In this document: positions 49,531 through 64,000 of the stretch, in pieces
Layout: the number at the start of each line of letters is the position of its first letter
Numbering within the stretch: position 1 is the first letter of the stretch
Source of the DNA: Acidobacteriota bacterium
Lineage (GTDB): Bacteria > Acidobacteriota > Terriglobia > Bryobacterales > Bryobacteraceae
Direction: 5' to 3'
Assembly (NCBI GenBank): GCA_026393985.1
Contig: JAPKZB010000046.1
Span: 1-64,000 of the forward strand
Length of the DNA stretch: 64,000 nt
The notes under the pieces: generated by a model
What the model was told of the DNA's origin: nothing
Databases searched by the model: none
Seen by the model: the letters and a program-made list of their open reading frames with translations, nothing else
Made by a program: the position numbers and the translations under genes

Positions 49531-50193
49531 TTGAGCCATCGCTTCTATCCCGCCGCCGTCTCACCAGCGTGCCGCGAGAGCCGCGTAGGCGTCAACCTGC
49601 GGTGGGCCCAGAGCAATCTCGGGAAATCCACGGCTTTGGAAAACGCGTCGCGCGGCGTGTGGGCACTCATTGCCAAGGGTAGGCGACTCCAGGAATCCGA
49701 CAGCAAGGAAGTCCTCGCAGCAGTCCATCAGACGAGCATAATGACGCGTCAACCCGGTGATGGAACCGTCGCGGCTGAGGTTGTAGAGAACCGTGCCGCC
49801 GGATGGAAGGACGACCTCATCGGCGTGATGCAGGGAGTGACCGCCGAAAGGATTTGAGCGACTCTGCCAGCGTATCCTCCGGGAGTCAGGCTTCCTGAAA
49901 GTGGAGGTGACTGGCCGAAGCGGCGATGGAGGTATCGACGGCGTCGGCGTCCGACGGGTCGCGCTGCTCTCGTTCCAAGTTTGCTTTCAATGCAAAAAGT
50001 GGCAGGGCAAAGTGCCCGCGAAGGACATCCGGGACTTCCGCGGCGCCATGGTTGGTCGGACGGACAAGGGCTGTTCATGCCCACCGGCGAGTCCGTCGCC
50101 GCACGGCGAGAGCGCCGTGGATTTCGTAAACAGTCGCAGGCACGAGTTGTGCCCCGTCCGGCCTCAGGCCGGACATCCGCGCCGGGCCGTTAA
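49531..50193 (+). pseudogene. Mrr-like type IV restriction endonuclease, frameshifted
   Basis: One frame gives the winged-helix N-terminal part (LRWAQSNLGKSTALENASRGVWALIAKGRRL) and ends near GVTAERI at about 49857. A second frame from about 49850 continues as FERLCQRILRESGF, VEVTGRSGDGGIDGVGV and FQCKKWQGKVPAKDIRDFRGAMVG, the Mrr catalytic core with its Asp and QxK motif. A third frame carries the end as GLFMPTGESVAARRE to a stop at 50193. At least two frameshifts disrupt it, so it is not functional as read. Confidence 0.75.
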
Positions 50194-50845
50194 CCAATTC
50201 CTGGTCTGGGCATGGAGACGGCGAGAAACGGCCTCCGGCAAACGCCGCCGGGGCGCGCACCCGGCGCCTCAGCCGCCACGCCAACTGCAGTCGAGCATTG
50301 AGTGGACTCAACTCTTGGCGCCAACCCCGATCTCGCTAAAGCGCCCGCCCACTATTCGTCAAGCCAAAGACAGCCTAAGCTCGAGGATACGGTCCCCCGA
50401 TTTCCGTGAAATCAGTCGGAAGCGCATGCCGCAGAGCTTCTCTTGAAATTCATCATCCGCGCACAGGAAACCGGGCTGGGACGCGATAACGGGCGGAGGG
50501 AGAACAGAAGAACTGGTCCGTTGGCGGGGCGTCTGTGCCCCCGGAGTTTACTCCTGAGCGTTTTGCTGAGAAGTTGTCCCCCGTGGGCCCGCCCCCATGC
50601 ACACTCGACATTCCCCCGCCAGCGGCGCCCCGGGGCCTCGAGCCCCGGGCCACCGCCCTACCCCCCAAAACCGCCGTCACAGCTCAGTCAAATATTTTTT
50701 CAACTGACAACCCTCCCGTTATCAATCACTTCCAAACACCCCCACCGCGCCCGCGTTCCGGTTGCCGCTCCCCCTCCCCTACCGTGGAATCAGGGAACTC
50801 ACCACGGCCCAACCGCCAGAAAGTTCCCGGCAAGAGGCAACCGTC
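50194..50845. other. Gene-free stretch with a GC hairpin
   Basis: No gene recognised. CCCGGGGC-CTCGA-GCCCCGGG (50629-50649) forms an 8-bp hairpin without a T tract. Open frames here lack ribosome-binding sites and family resemblance. Confidence 0.4.
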
Positions 50846-51577
50846 ATGAAGAAAATCCTCACCGAGGAACAAAAACAAAAACGCGCCGAAACCGCGCGCC
50901 AAAACGGCAGCAAAAGCAAAGGCCCCGTCACCGTCGAAGGCAAAAATCGCAGCTCCATGAACGCCATCACCGTCGGCAAATACGTCGACGTCCACGACGA
51001 AGACCTGCCGGCCTTCGCTACCCTGCTCTCGGTCGACGACCGCAAAGCCTATGTCCGGCTCCATCAGGCCAACTTACGCAAATTCCGGCCCGATTCCGAG
51101 CAGGAACACCAGTTACTCCGGCACATGCTCCAGTTTCAGGTCGAGCACGACAAACTCCTCCGCGAATGGCCCGAAGTGCCCGACGAACACTTCAGCTACT
51201 ACGCCGTGCAACGGGCCGCCGACGACGACAAAGTCTATCGGTTCCTCGCCCGGAAAAAGAAGGAGCATCTGGCCGCCTGGATCAAACTGCAGCGCCTCTT
51301 CGCCCAAAACCGCAAAGACTTTCCCGTAAATCCGCCCGAGCCGGTCGACATCACCGCCGACTCAGGGCTCATCAACCAACCGGATCCGCCGCCCTATGTC
51401 ATCGAAGAACTGCTCAAAATCGCCGACCAGGCCAAAAAGGAACCCACGGCGGTCTTACCCTGCTTCGTCATTGAACTGATTCACGAAAAAGAACTTATGC
51501 GCAAATACGCTCCCGATTACGACTACGCCGATCTGCGCGAGCGCTATCCCCTGCCGAAGCCAAGGCTGGCCGCGTAA
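50846..51577 (+). CDS. Hypothetical protein with basic N-terminal motif
   Basis: The 243-residue protein starts MKKILTEEQKQKRAETARQN followed by GSKSKGPVTVEGKNRSSMNA. A very similar basic opening is common in hypothetical proteins of Solibacter-type genomes, but no function is known. The rest is highly charged and helical (HQLLRHMLQFQVEHDKLLREW, RKKKEHLAAWIKLQRLF), perhaps a nucleic-acid-binding protein. AGAGG precedes the ATG at 50846; the longer open frame upstream has no homology. Confidence 0.75.
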   Translation: MKKILTEEQKQKRAETARQNGSKSKGPVTVEGKNRSSMNAITVGKYVDVHDEDLPAFATLLSVDDRKAYVRLHQANLRKFRPDSEQEHQLLRHMLQFQVEHDKLLREWPEVPDEHFSYYAVQRAADDDKVYRFLARKKKEHLAAWIKLQRLFAQNRKDFPVNPPEPVDITADSGLINQPDPPPYVIEELLKIADQAKKEPTAVLPCFVIELIHEKELMRKYAPDYDYADLRERYPLPKPRLAA

Positions 51578-51652
51578 TCACCCCGAAAAACCCGTCGAAT
51601 CAGACAGCCGCAGCCTTACTCGGCGCTAATTTCCCGTACAATCAGGATAGTT

Positions 51653-54343
51653 ATGCGCCTCGTCCTCCTGCTGGGTCTGGCCAGCCTCGCCTTCGCCGAC
51701 GCTCCCGCTATCCTCGCGCGGCGCTGCCTGTCCTGCCATAACAACTCGACGCGCCTCGGCAACCTCTCGCTCGAGTCCCGCGCCACCGCCGCCGCCGTCC
51801 TCCCCGCCAAACTCCTCGCCCGCGTCGAACGCGGCGAAATGCCCCCCGGCGGCGGTCTCCCCCCCGCCGAACGCACCGTCATCCAGCAGTGGATCGCCGC
51901 CGGCGCCCCCTGGGAACAACCCCTCACCCTCCGGCCCCGCGCCACCGCCTCCTTCTGGTCCCTCCAACCCCTCGCCAACCCCGGCGGCTCCATCGACTCC
52001 CACCTCCTCACCGGCCTCCGCCAAAAAGGCCTCGCCTTCTCCCCGCCCGCCGACCGCCGCACCCTCATCCGCCGCGCCACCTTCGACCTCACCGGCCTCC
52101 CCCCCACCCCCGCCGAAATCGAAGCCTTCCTCCAGGACCCCGCCCCCAACGCCTACGAAAACCTCATCGATCGCCTCCTCGCCTCCCCCGCCTACGGCGA
52201 ACGCTGGGGCCGCCACTGGCTCGACGTCATCCGCTACGGCGAGTCCCACGGCTACGAACAGAACCACATCCGCCCCCACGCCTGGCGCTTCCGCGACTAC
52301 GTCATCCGCGCCTTCAACCAGGACCTCCCCTTCCACCGCTTCATGATGGAACAGGTCGCCGGCGACCTCCTCGCCCCCGGCGACCCCAACGTCGAAGTCG
52401 CCACCGGCTTCCTCGTCGCCGGACCCCACGACACCGTCGGCAACTCCAACCTCGCCGCCAAACGCCAGCAGCGCGCCGACGACCTCGACGACATCGTCAA
52501 CGCCACCGCCTCCTCCTTCCTCGGCCTCACCGTCAACTGCGCCCGCTGCCACGACCACAAGTTCGACCCCATCCAACAACTCGACTACTACCGCCTCGCC
52601 GCCATCTTCAACGGCGTTACCCATGCCGACCGCCCCGTCGCCACCCCCGCCGCCCGCGCTGCTCACCAAGCCCTCCTCACCCCCCTCGAGCAACAGGCCA
52701 AAACCGCCCGCGAAACCCTCGCCCGCCTCACCGAATCCACCAAAGCCCAACGCGCCCCGGCCGAAGCCGCCCTCCGCGCCCGCCATCGGCCGCCCGTCTC
52801 CCCCTTCGGCGCCGAAGAGTCCTGGCCCATCGCCCGCGCCCGCTACGTTCGCTTCTCCGCCCCCCAGGGCTTCCCCGGCGGCCTCGACGAACTCGAACTC
52901 TTCTCCCCCTCCGGCCAAAACCTCGCCCCCGGCGCTACCCTCTCCGTCTCTTCCACCCGCGTCGCCGAAGGCAACCCCGACGCCTACCACCCCCGCCACC
53001 TCAACGACGCTGCCTTCGACAAACGCTGGTTCCCCCTCGGCACCGGCCCCGCTTCCATCACCCTCGCCCTGCCCGCCCCGGCCCTCGTCCAGAAACTCGC
53101 CTGGTCCACCGATCGCCTCCGCGCCTTCCAAGGGCGCTTCCAACAGAACACCGTCTCCCAGTACCAGATCGAACTCTCCCTCGACGGCCAATCCTGGACC
53201 CCCGTCGCCTCCCACGACAACCGTCTCCCCCTCCGCCAACCCGACCTCGATCGCCTCATCACCCTCGAAGCCCTCAACCCCGCCGACCGCGCCGCCTTCG
53301 AAGCCGCCGAAGCCCAGCTCGAGGCCGCCGAAACCCAGCGCAAGCAGATCGCGCCCCTCCCCCTAGCCTACGCCGGCCTCTTCCAGCCGCCCGCCGAACC
53401 CGTCTATCTCCTCAAAGGCGGCAGCGTCATGCAGCGCGGCGACCCCGTCGCCCCCGCCAGCCTCTCCACGCTCTCCCACGCCAACTTCACCCTCCCCCTC
53501 GACGCCCCCGAAGGCGAAGCCCGTCTCCAGTTCGCCCGCTGGCTCGCCGACAACCGCAACCCGCTCACCCCCCGCGTCATCGCCAACCGCCTCTGGCACT
53601 ACCACTTCGGCCGTGGCCTCGTCGCCACCCCCTCCGACTTCGGCTACAACGGCGAACGCCCCTCCCATCCGGAACTCCTCGACTACCTCGCCCAACGCCT
53701 CCTCGCCCACGGTTGGCGACTCAAGCCTCTCCACCGGGAGATCCTCCTCTCCGCCGCCTACCAGCAGTCCAGCGCCTTTCAGCCCGCCGCCGCCCGCCTC
53801 GATGCCGCCTCCCGCCTCCTCTGGCGCTTCCCGCCCCAACGCCTCAGCGCCGAAGCCGTCCGCGACTCCCTCCTCCATGTCGCCGGCGTCCTCAACCCCG
53901 AACGCGGCGGCCCCAGCTTCCGCCTCTATAAGTACACCGTCGATAACGTCGCCACCTACTTCCCCCTCGACCAGTTCGGCCCGGAAACCTACCGCCGCTC
54001 CGCCTACGCCGAATCCGCCCGCTCCATCTCCACCGAACTCCTCACCGTCTTCGACTGCCCGGACTCCTCCCTGCCCGAACCTCGCCGCGTCTCCACCACC
54101 TCACCCCTGCAATCGCTCTCCCTGCTCAACCACAGCTTCACCATCGACATGGCCCGCGCCCTCGAACGGCGCCTCGCCCATCTCCCGCCCGGCGAACAGA
54201 TCCGCCAGGCCTTCCTCCTCGCCTACGGCCGCCCCCCGGAAACGGCCGAACTCGACCAATCCCTGCAACTCCTCGCCCAGCATGGCTTCCTCCCCTTCGC
54301 CCGCGCCCTGTTCAACACCAACGAGTTCCTCTATGTCTTCTAA
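51653..54343 (+). CDS. Secreted PSCyt1/DUF1549/DUF1553 protein with embedded discoidin-like domain, copy 2
   Basis: The 896-residue protein has a signal peptide (MRLVLLLGLASLAFADAP), a reduced PSCyt1 domain with CLSCH near residue 26, then DUF1549 (LIRRATFDLTGLPPTPAEIEAFL, YGERWGRHWLDVIRYGESHGYEQNH) and a second CxxCH in CARCHDHKFDPI. Unlike copy 1 it has an insertion near residues 395-540 that looks like a discoidin/F5-8C fold (YVRFSAPQGFPGGLDELELF, YQIELSLDGQSWTPVASHDN), a probable carbohydrate-binding module. DUF1553 ends the protein. AGGA lies before the ATG. The DUF1501 gene overlaps its 3' end by 11 bases. Confidence 0.93.
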   Translation: MRLVLLLGLASLAFADAPAILARRCLSCHNNSTRLGNLSLESRATAAAVLPAKLLARVERGEMPPGGGLPPAERTVIQQWIAAGAPWEQPLTLRPRATASFWSLQPLANPGGSIDSHLLTGLRQKGLAFSPPADRRTLIRRATFDLTGLPPTPAEIEAFLQDPAPNAYENLIDRLLASPAYGERWGRHWLDVIRYGESHGYEQNHIRPHAWRFRDYVIRAFNQDLPFHRFMMEQVAGDLLAPGDPNVEVATGFLVAGPHDTVGNSNLAAKRQQRADDLDDIVNATASSFLGLTVNCARCHDHKFDPIQQLDYYRLAAIFNGVTHADRPVATPAARAAHQALLTPLEQQAKTARETLARLTESTKAQRAPAEAALRARHRPPVSPFGAEESWPIARARYVRFSAPQGFPGGLDELELFSPSGQNLAPGATLSVSSTRVAEGNPDAYHPRHLNDAAFDKRWFPLGTGPASITLALPAPALVQKLAWSTDRLRAFQGRFQQNTVSQYQIELSLDGQSWTPVASHDNRLPLRQPDLDRLITLEALNPADRAAFEAAEAQLEAAETQRKQIAPLPLAYAGLFQPPAEPVYLLKGGSVMQRGDPVAPASLSTLSHANFTLPLDAPEGEARLQFARWLADNRNPLTPRVIANRLWHYHFGRGLVATPSDFGYNGERPSHPELLDYLAQRLLAHGWRLKPLHREILLSAAYQQSSAFQPAAARLDAASRLLWRFPPQRLSAEAVRDSLLHVAGVLNPERGGPSFRLYKYTVDNVATYFPLDQFGPETYRRSAYAESARSISTELLTVFDCPDSSLPEPRRVSTTSPLQSLSLLNHSFTIDMARALERRLAHLPPGEQIRQAFLLAYGRPPETAELDQSLQLLAQHGFLPFARALFNTNEFLYVF

Positions 54344-55724
54344 CAGCCACGCCCTCCACCGCCGCGGCTTCCTCACCGGCCTCGGTGCCATCGCCGCCGC
54401 CGAACTTCTTTCCGGCGCCGCCCGCCAACCCCACTTCGCCCCCAAAGCCAAACGCGTCATCCAGATCTTCTGCCCCGGCGGCGTCTCCCACCTCGATACC
54501 TTCGACTACAAACCCGAACTCGAACGCCGCAGCGGCCAACCCCTGCCCGGCGGCGACAAAGACGTCACCTTCCAGGGCGCCAACGGCAACCTCATGCGCA
54601 GCCCCTGGGCCTTCGCTCCCGCCGGCCAGTCCGGCAAACTCGTCACCACCAAACTGCCTCATCTCGCCCGCCACATCGACCGCATGGCGTTCCTCCACTC
54701 CATGAGTTCGCGCTCCAACACCCACGGCCCCGCCTGCGTCGCCATGAACACCGGCTTTGTCTTTGAAGGCTTCCCCTCCGCCGGCGCCTGGCTCAGCTAC
54801 GCCCTCGGCGCCGAAAGCGACAACCTCCCCGCCTACGTCGCCATCCCCGACGTCCGCGGTATCCCGCCCTCCGGCCCCGCCAACTGGACCTCCGGCTTCC
54901 TCCCGGCCGAACACCAGGGCGTCGCCTTCAACGCCGCCAGCCCCATCCGCAATCTCAATCGCCCCACCGGCGTCTCCCCCGCTGCCGATCAGGCCACCCT
55001 CGACCACGCCCGCTTCCTCAACGCCCGCCACGCCGCCCGCCACCCCGGCGAATCCGAACTCGAAGCCCGCATCGCCTCCTACTCCCTCGCCGCCCGCATG
55101 CAGCTCTCGGCCCCGGAAGTCGCCGACCTCACCAGCGAATCGAAGGCCACGCTCGACCTCTACGGCGCCAACCACGCCAATCCCCTGCTCGCCGCCTACG
55201 CCCGCAACTGCCTGCTCGCCCGCCGGCTCGTCGAACGCGGCGTCCGCTACGTCCAACTCTACTGTGCCTCCCGCGCCTCCGGCGTCGACGGACTGCTCAA
55301 CTGGGACGCCCACAAGACCCTCCAGGCCGACTACGATCGCCACCTCCCAATCCTCGACCAACCCACCGCCGGCCTCATCGCCGACCTCGACGCCCGCGGT
55401 CTTCTCGCCGATACGCTCGTGCTCTGGACCACCGAGTTCGGCCGCATGCCGACGCATCAGGAAGGCACCCTTGGCCGCGATCACAACCCCGACGCCTACA
55501 CCGTCTGGATGCTCGGCGCCGGCGTCAAGCCCGCCTCCTCCTGGGGCGCCACCGACGACTTCGGCCGCCGCGTCGCCGAGAATCCCACCACGGTCTACGA
55601 CTTCTGGGCCACCGTCCTCCACCTGCTCGGCCTCAACCACGAAAAACTCACCTGGTATCACAACGGCCTCAACCGCCGCCTCACCGACGTCCACGGCCAC
55701 GTCCTCCACTCTCTGCTCGCCTGA
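54333..55724 (+). CDS. Tat-exported DUF1501 protein, copy 2
   Basis: The 463-residue partner of the preceding gene has a Tat-like leader (LHRRGFLTGLGAIAAAELLSG), IQIFCPGGVSHLDTFDYKPEL, HSMSSRSNTHGPACVAMNTG, LLARRLVERGVRYVQLYCAS, TTEFGRMPTHQEGTLGRDHN and MLGAGVKPASSWGATDDFG. The ATG at 54333 overlaps the upstream gene by 11 bases. The long open frame that precedes it is a shadow of the PSCyt1 gene. Confidence 0.92.
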   Translation: MSSNSHALHRRGFLTGLGAIAAAELLSGAARQPHFAPKAKRVIQIFCPGGVSHLDTFDYKPELERRSGQPLPGGDKDVTFQGANGNLMRSPWAFAPAGQSGKLVTTKLPHLARHIDRMAFLHSMSSRSNTHGPACVAMNTGFVFEGFPSAGAWLSYALGAESDNLPAYVAIPDVRGIPPSGPANWTSGFLPAEHQGVAFNAASPIRNLNRPTGVSPAADQATLDHARFLNARHAARHPGESELEARIASYSLAARMQLSAPEVADLTSESKATLDLYGANHANPLLAAYARNCLLARRLVERGVRYVQLYCASRASGVDGLLNWDAHKTLQADYDRHLPILDQPTAGLIADLDARGLLADTLVLWTTEFGRMPTHQEGTLGRDHNPDAYTVWMLGAGVKPASSWGATDDFGRRVAENPTTVYDFWATVLHLLGLNHEKLTWYHNGLNRRLTDVHGHVLHSLLA

Positions 55725-55787
55725 CCCATCGCAGCGCGACCCCATCAGCGACCCCACAAACGACCCCACAAACGATAAGATGCTGTC

Positions 55788-56954
55788 ATGCTCCAGCGCC
55801 GTTGGTTCTTCCCCCTTCTATCCTCCCTAGGCCTAGCCGCCCCCAAACCCCGGAACCCGTACGCCGAACTCGGCCTCCGCCCCGTCCTCAACTTCCAGGG
55901 CCCTGTCACCACCGTCGGCGCCTCCCGCATGTGGCCCGAAATCCAGTCCATCATGGCCGAAGCCGCCAAAGACTTCGCCGTCCTCGCCGAAGTCAAGGAC
56001 GCCGTCGGCACCCGCCTGGCCAAACTCTGCGGCACCGAAGCCGCTCTCCCCACCTCCGGCACCGCCGGCGCCATCGCCCTCGCCACCTACGCCTGCCTCA
56101 CCGGCAGCGACACCGCCAAAGTCCGCCGCCTCCCCGACCTCACCGGCATGAAAACCGAGGTCCTCATCCAAAAACCCCACCGCAACGGCTACGACCACGC
56201 CGTCCGCAGCGCCGGCGTCCGCATCGTCGAAACCGACTCCCGCGATGCCTTCGTCAACGCCCTCACCCCCAATGTCGCCATGATCTACTACCTCGGCGGC
56301 ACCCGCGGCGACTGGGCCTGGGAAACGCCCGTCCCCCTCGCCGAGTGCCTCGCCCTCGCCCGCAAAGCCGGCATCCCCGTCTTCGTCGACGCCGCCAATC
56401 TCCTGCCCAGCTGGGACAACATCCCTCGCCTCGCCGCCACCGGCGTAGACCTGCTCGCCTTCAGCGGCGGCAAACACGTCCGCGGCCCCCAAAGCACCGG
56501 CGTCCTCGCCGGCCGCAAAGACCTCATCGACGCCGCCTGGCTCAACTCAAGCCCACACTCCGACTCCCAGGGCCGCGGCATGAAGGTCAACAAAGAGGAG
56601 ATGATCGGCCTCCTCGCCGCGCTCGAAAAGTACTCGAAACTCGACTTCGCCGCCCTTGACCGCGAGTACGAACGACAGGCCGCCTACGTCATGGACGAAC
56701 TCCGCAAAGCCAAGCTCGAAGTCGCCAAGTCCCCCTTCGAACGCGGCCGTCGCGTCCACCGCGTCATCGCCAACTGGGACGAATCCGCGCGCGCCCTCTC
56801 CTCGGCCGAAGTCCTCCGCCGCCTCCTCGACGGCGAACCCCGCATCGCCGCCCTCCCCGGCCCCGGCGGCCGCGGCCTCGAACTGACGTTTCTCATGAAC
56901 GATCCCGGCGAAGAGCGCCTCGTCGCCCGCCGCCTCCGCGAGATCTTCGCCTAA
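55788..56954 (+). CDS. SelA-like PLP-dependent protein with export signal
   Basis: The 388-residue protein has the fold of L-seryl-tRNA selenium transferase/cysteine-desulfurase-type PLP enzymes: LPTSGTAGAIALATYACLTGS, VFVDAANLLPSWDNIPRLAATGVDLLAFSGGKHVRGPQSTG. K229 in SGGKH is the PLP lysine. It lacks the extra domains of true SelA and is shorter. The N-terminus MLQRRWFFPLLSSLGLAAPK looks like a short export signal with Arg-Arg, unusual for a PLP enzyme. It follows the DUF1501 gene after 63 bases, which include a short tandem repeat of CGACCCCACAAA. Confidence 0.85.
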   Translation: MLQRRWFFPLLSSLGLAAPKPRNPYAELGLRPVLNFQGPVTTVGASRMWPEIQSIMAEAAKDFAVLAEVKDAVGTRLAKLCGTEAALPTSGTAGAIALATYACLTGSDTAKVRRLPDLTGMKTEVLIQKPHRNGYDHAVRSAGVRIVETDSRDAFVNALTPNVAMIYYLGGTRGDWAWETPVPLAECLALARKAGIPVFVDAANLLPSWDNIPRLAATGVDLLAFSGGKHVRGPQSTGVLAGRKDLIDAAWLNSSPHSDSQGRGMKVNKEEMIGLLAALEKYSKLDFAALDREYERQAAYVMDELRKAKLEVAKSPFERGRRVHRVIANWDESARALSSAEVLRRLLDGEPRIAALPGPGGRGLELTFLMNDPGEERLVARRLREIFA

Positions 56955-56971
56955 CCGGCTCTCTGCAAAGC

Positions 56972-57001
56972 ACAACGGCCAGGCAGACGCCTGGCCGTTG
57001 T
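56972..57001. terminator. Hairpin between convergent genes (bidirectional terminator candidate)
   Basis: A perfect 13-bp stem (56972-56984 with 56989-57001; core ACGGCCAGGC) around AGAC lies between the SelA-like gene and the end of rpoC. No long T tract follows on either strand; a second short dyad CGTTTCG-AA-CGAAACG is at 57002-57017. Confidence 0.6.
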
Positions 57002-57022
57002 CGTTTCGAACGAAACGGAGCG

Positions 57023-61258
<4,236 letters not shown>

Positions 61259-61275
61259 GGCTTAGTCTCCTTACA

Positions 61276-64000
<2,725 letters not shown>

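Overview
The window is GC-rich chromosomal DNA and most likely comes from an acidobacterium of the Bryobacterales/Solibacter type. This is inferred from family content: two Oar-like TonB receptors with an N-terminal carboxypeptidase-regulatory domain, two pairs of planctomycete-type cytochrome (PSCyt1/DUF1549/DUF1553) plus DUF1501 genes, a secreted protein with the Solibacter C-terminal domain (TIGR03437 type), PEP-CTERM proteins, DUF1080, DUF1554 and a SelA-like secreted PLP protein. No rRNA, tRNA or CRISPR array was seen.

Layout. 0-5.3 kb: TonB receptor (-), putative lipoprotein (+), ISC-type ferredoxin (-) and a DUF2061 membrane protein (+). 5.5-10.7 kb: three PEP-CTERM genes with recognisable promoters and terminators; a decayed IS1380-type transposase lies between two 240-residue paralogues. 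10.7-15.3 kb: argS and acnA. 15.3-26.3 kb: a co-directional minus-strand run of eight genes in the order PSCyt1, DUF1501, ECF sigma factor, unknown 115-residue protein, unknown polytopic membrane protein, TonB receptor, APC permease, DUF1080. Several junctions overlap or abut, so this looks like a self-regulated uptake and surface-processing operon. 26.4-27.5 kb: MbcA/ParS-RES toxin-antitoxin pair. 27.5-31.3 kb: methylmalonyl-CoA epimerase, mutase (with an unusual N-terminal extension) and MeaB chaperone, all overlapping.

31.4-42.0 kb: a triple tandem copy of a dispersed structured repeat, followed by a signalling cluster: dihaem cytochrome c, phosphoribosyltransferase and CBS protein on plus; sigma-54 activator, degenerate receiver, NusG paralogue, CheB-CheR-PAS protein and NarL-type histidine kinase on minus; then a NarL-type response regulator (+) and a second CBS protein (-). 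42.1-50.2 kb is an accessory region rich in broken genes: sulfatase stub, zinc dehydrogenase remnant, hicA with a nonsense codon beside intact hicB, and an Mrr-like restriction endonuclease pseudogene. It also holds a DUF433/DUF5615 pair, a sialidase/D-threonine-aldolase-like pair and a TIGR03437 protein. 50.8-57.0 kb: a hypothetical gene, the second PSCyt1-DUF1501 pair and the SelA-like protein. 57.0-64.0 kb: rpoC and the 3' part of rpoB on minus, with a hairpin at the convergent boundary.

Most interesting signals: the sigma/unknown/membrane/TonB operon; the roughly 80-bp repeat whose internal stem covaries between copies; the mutase carrying a small-subunit-like piece; and the pile-up of decayed defence and toxin-antitoxin genes.
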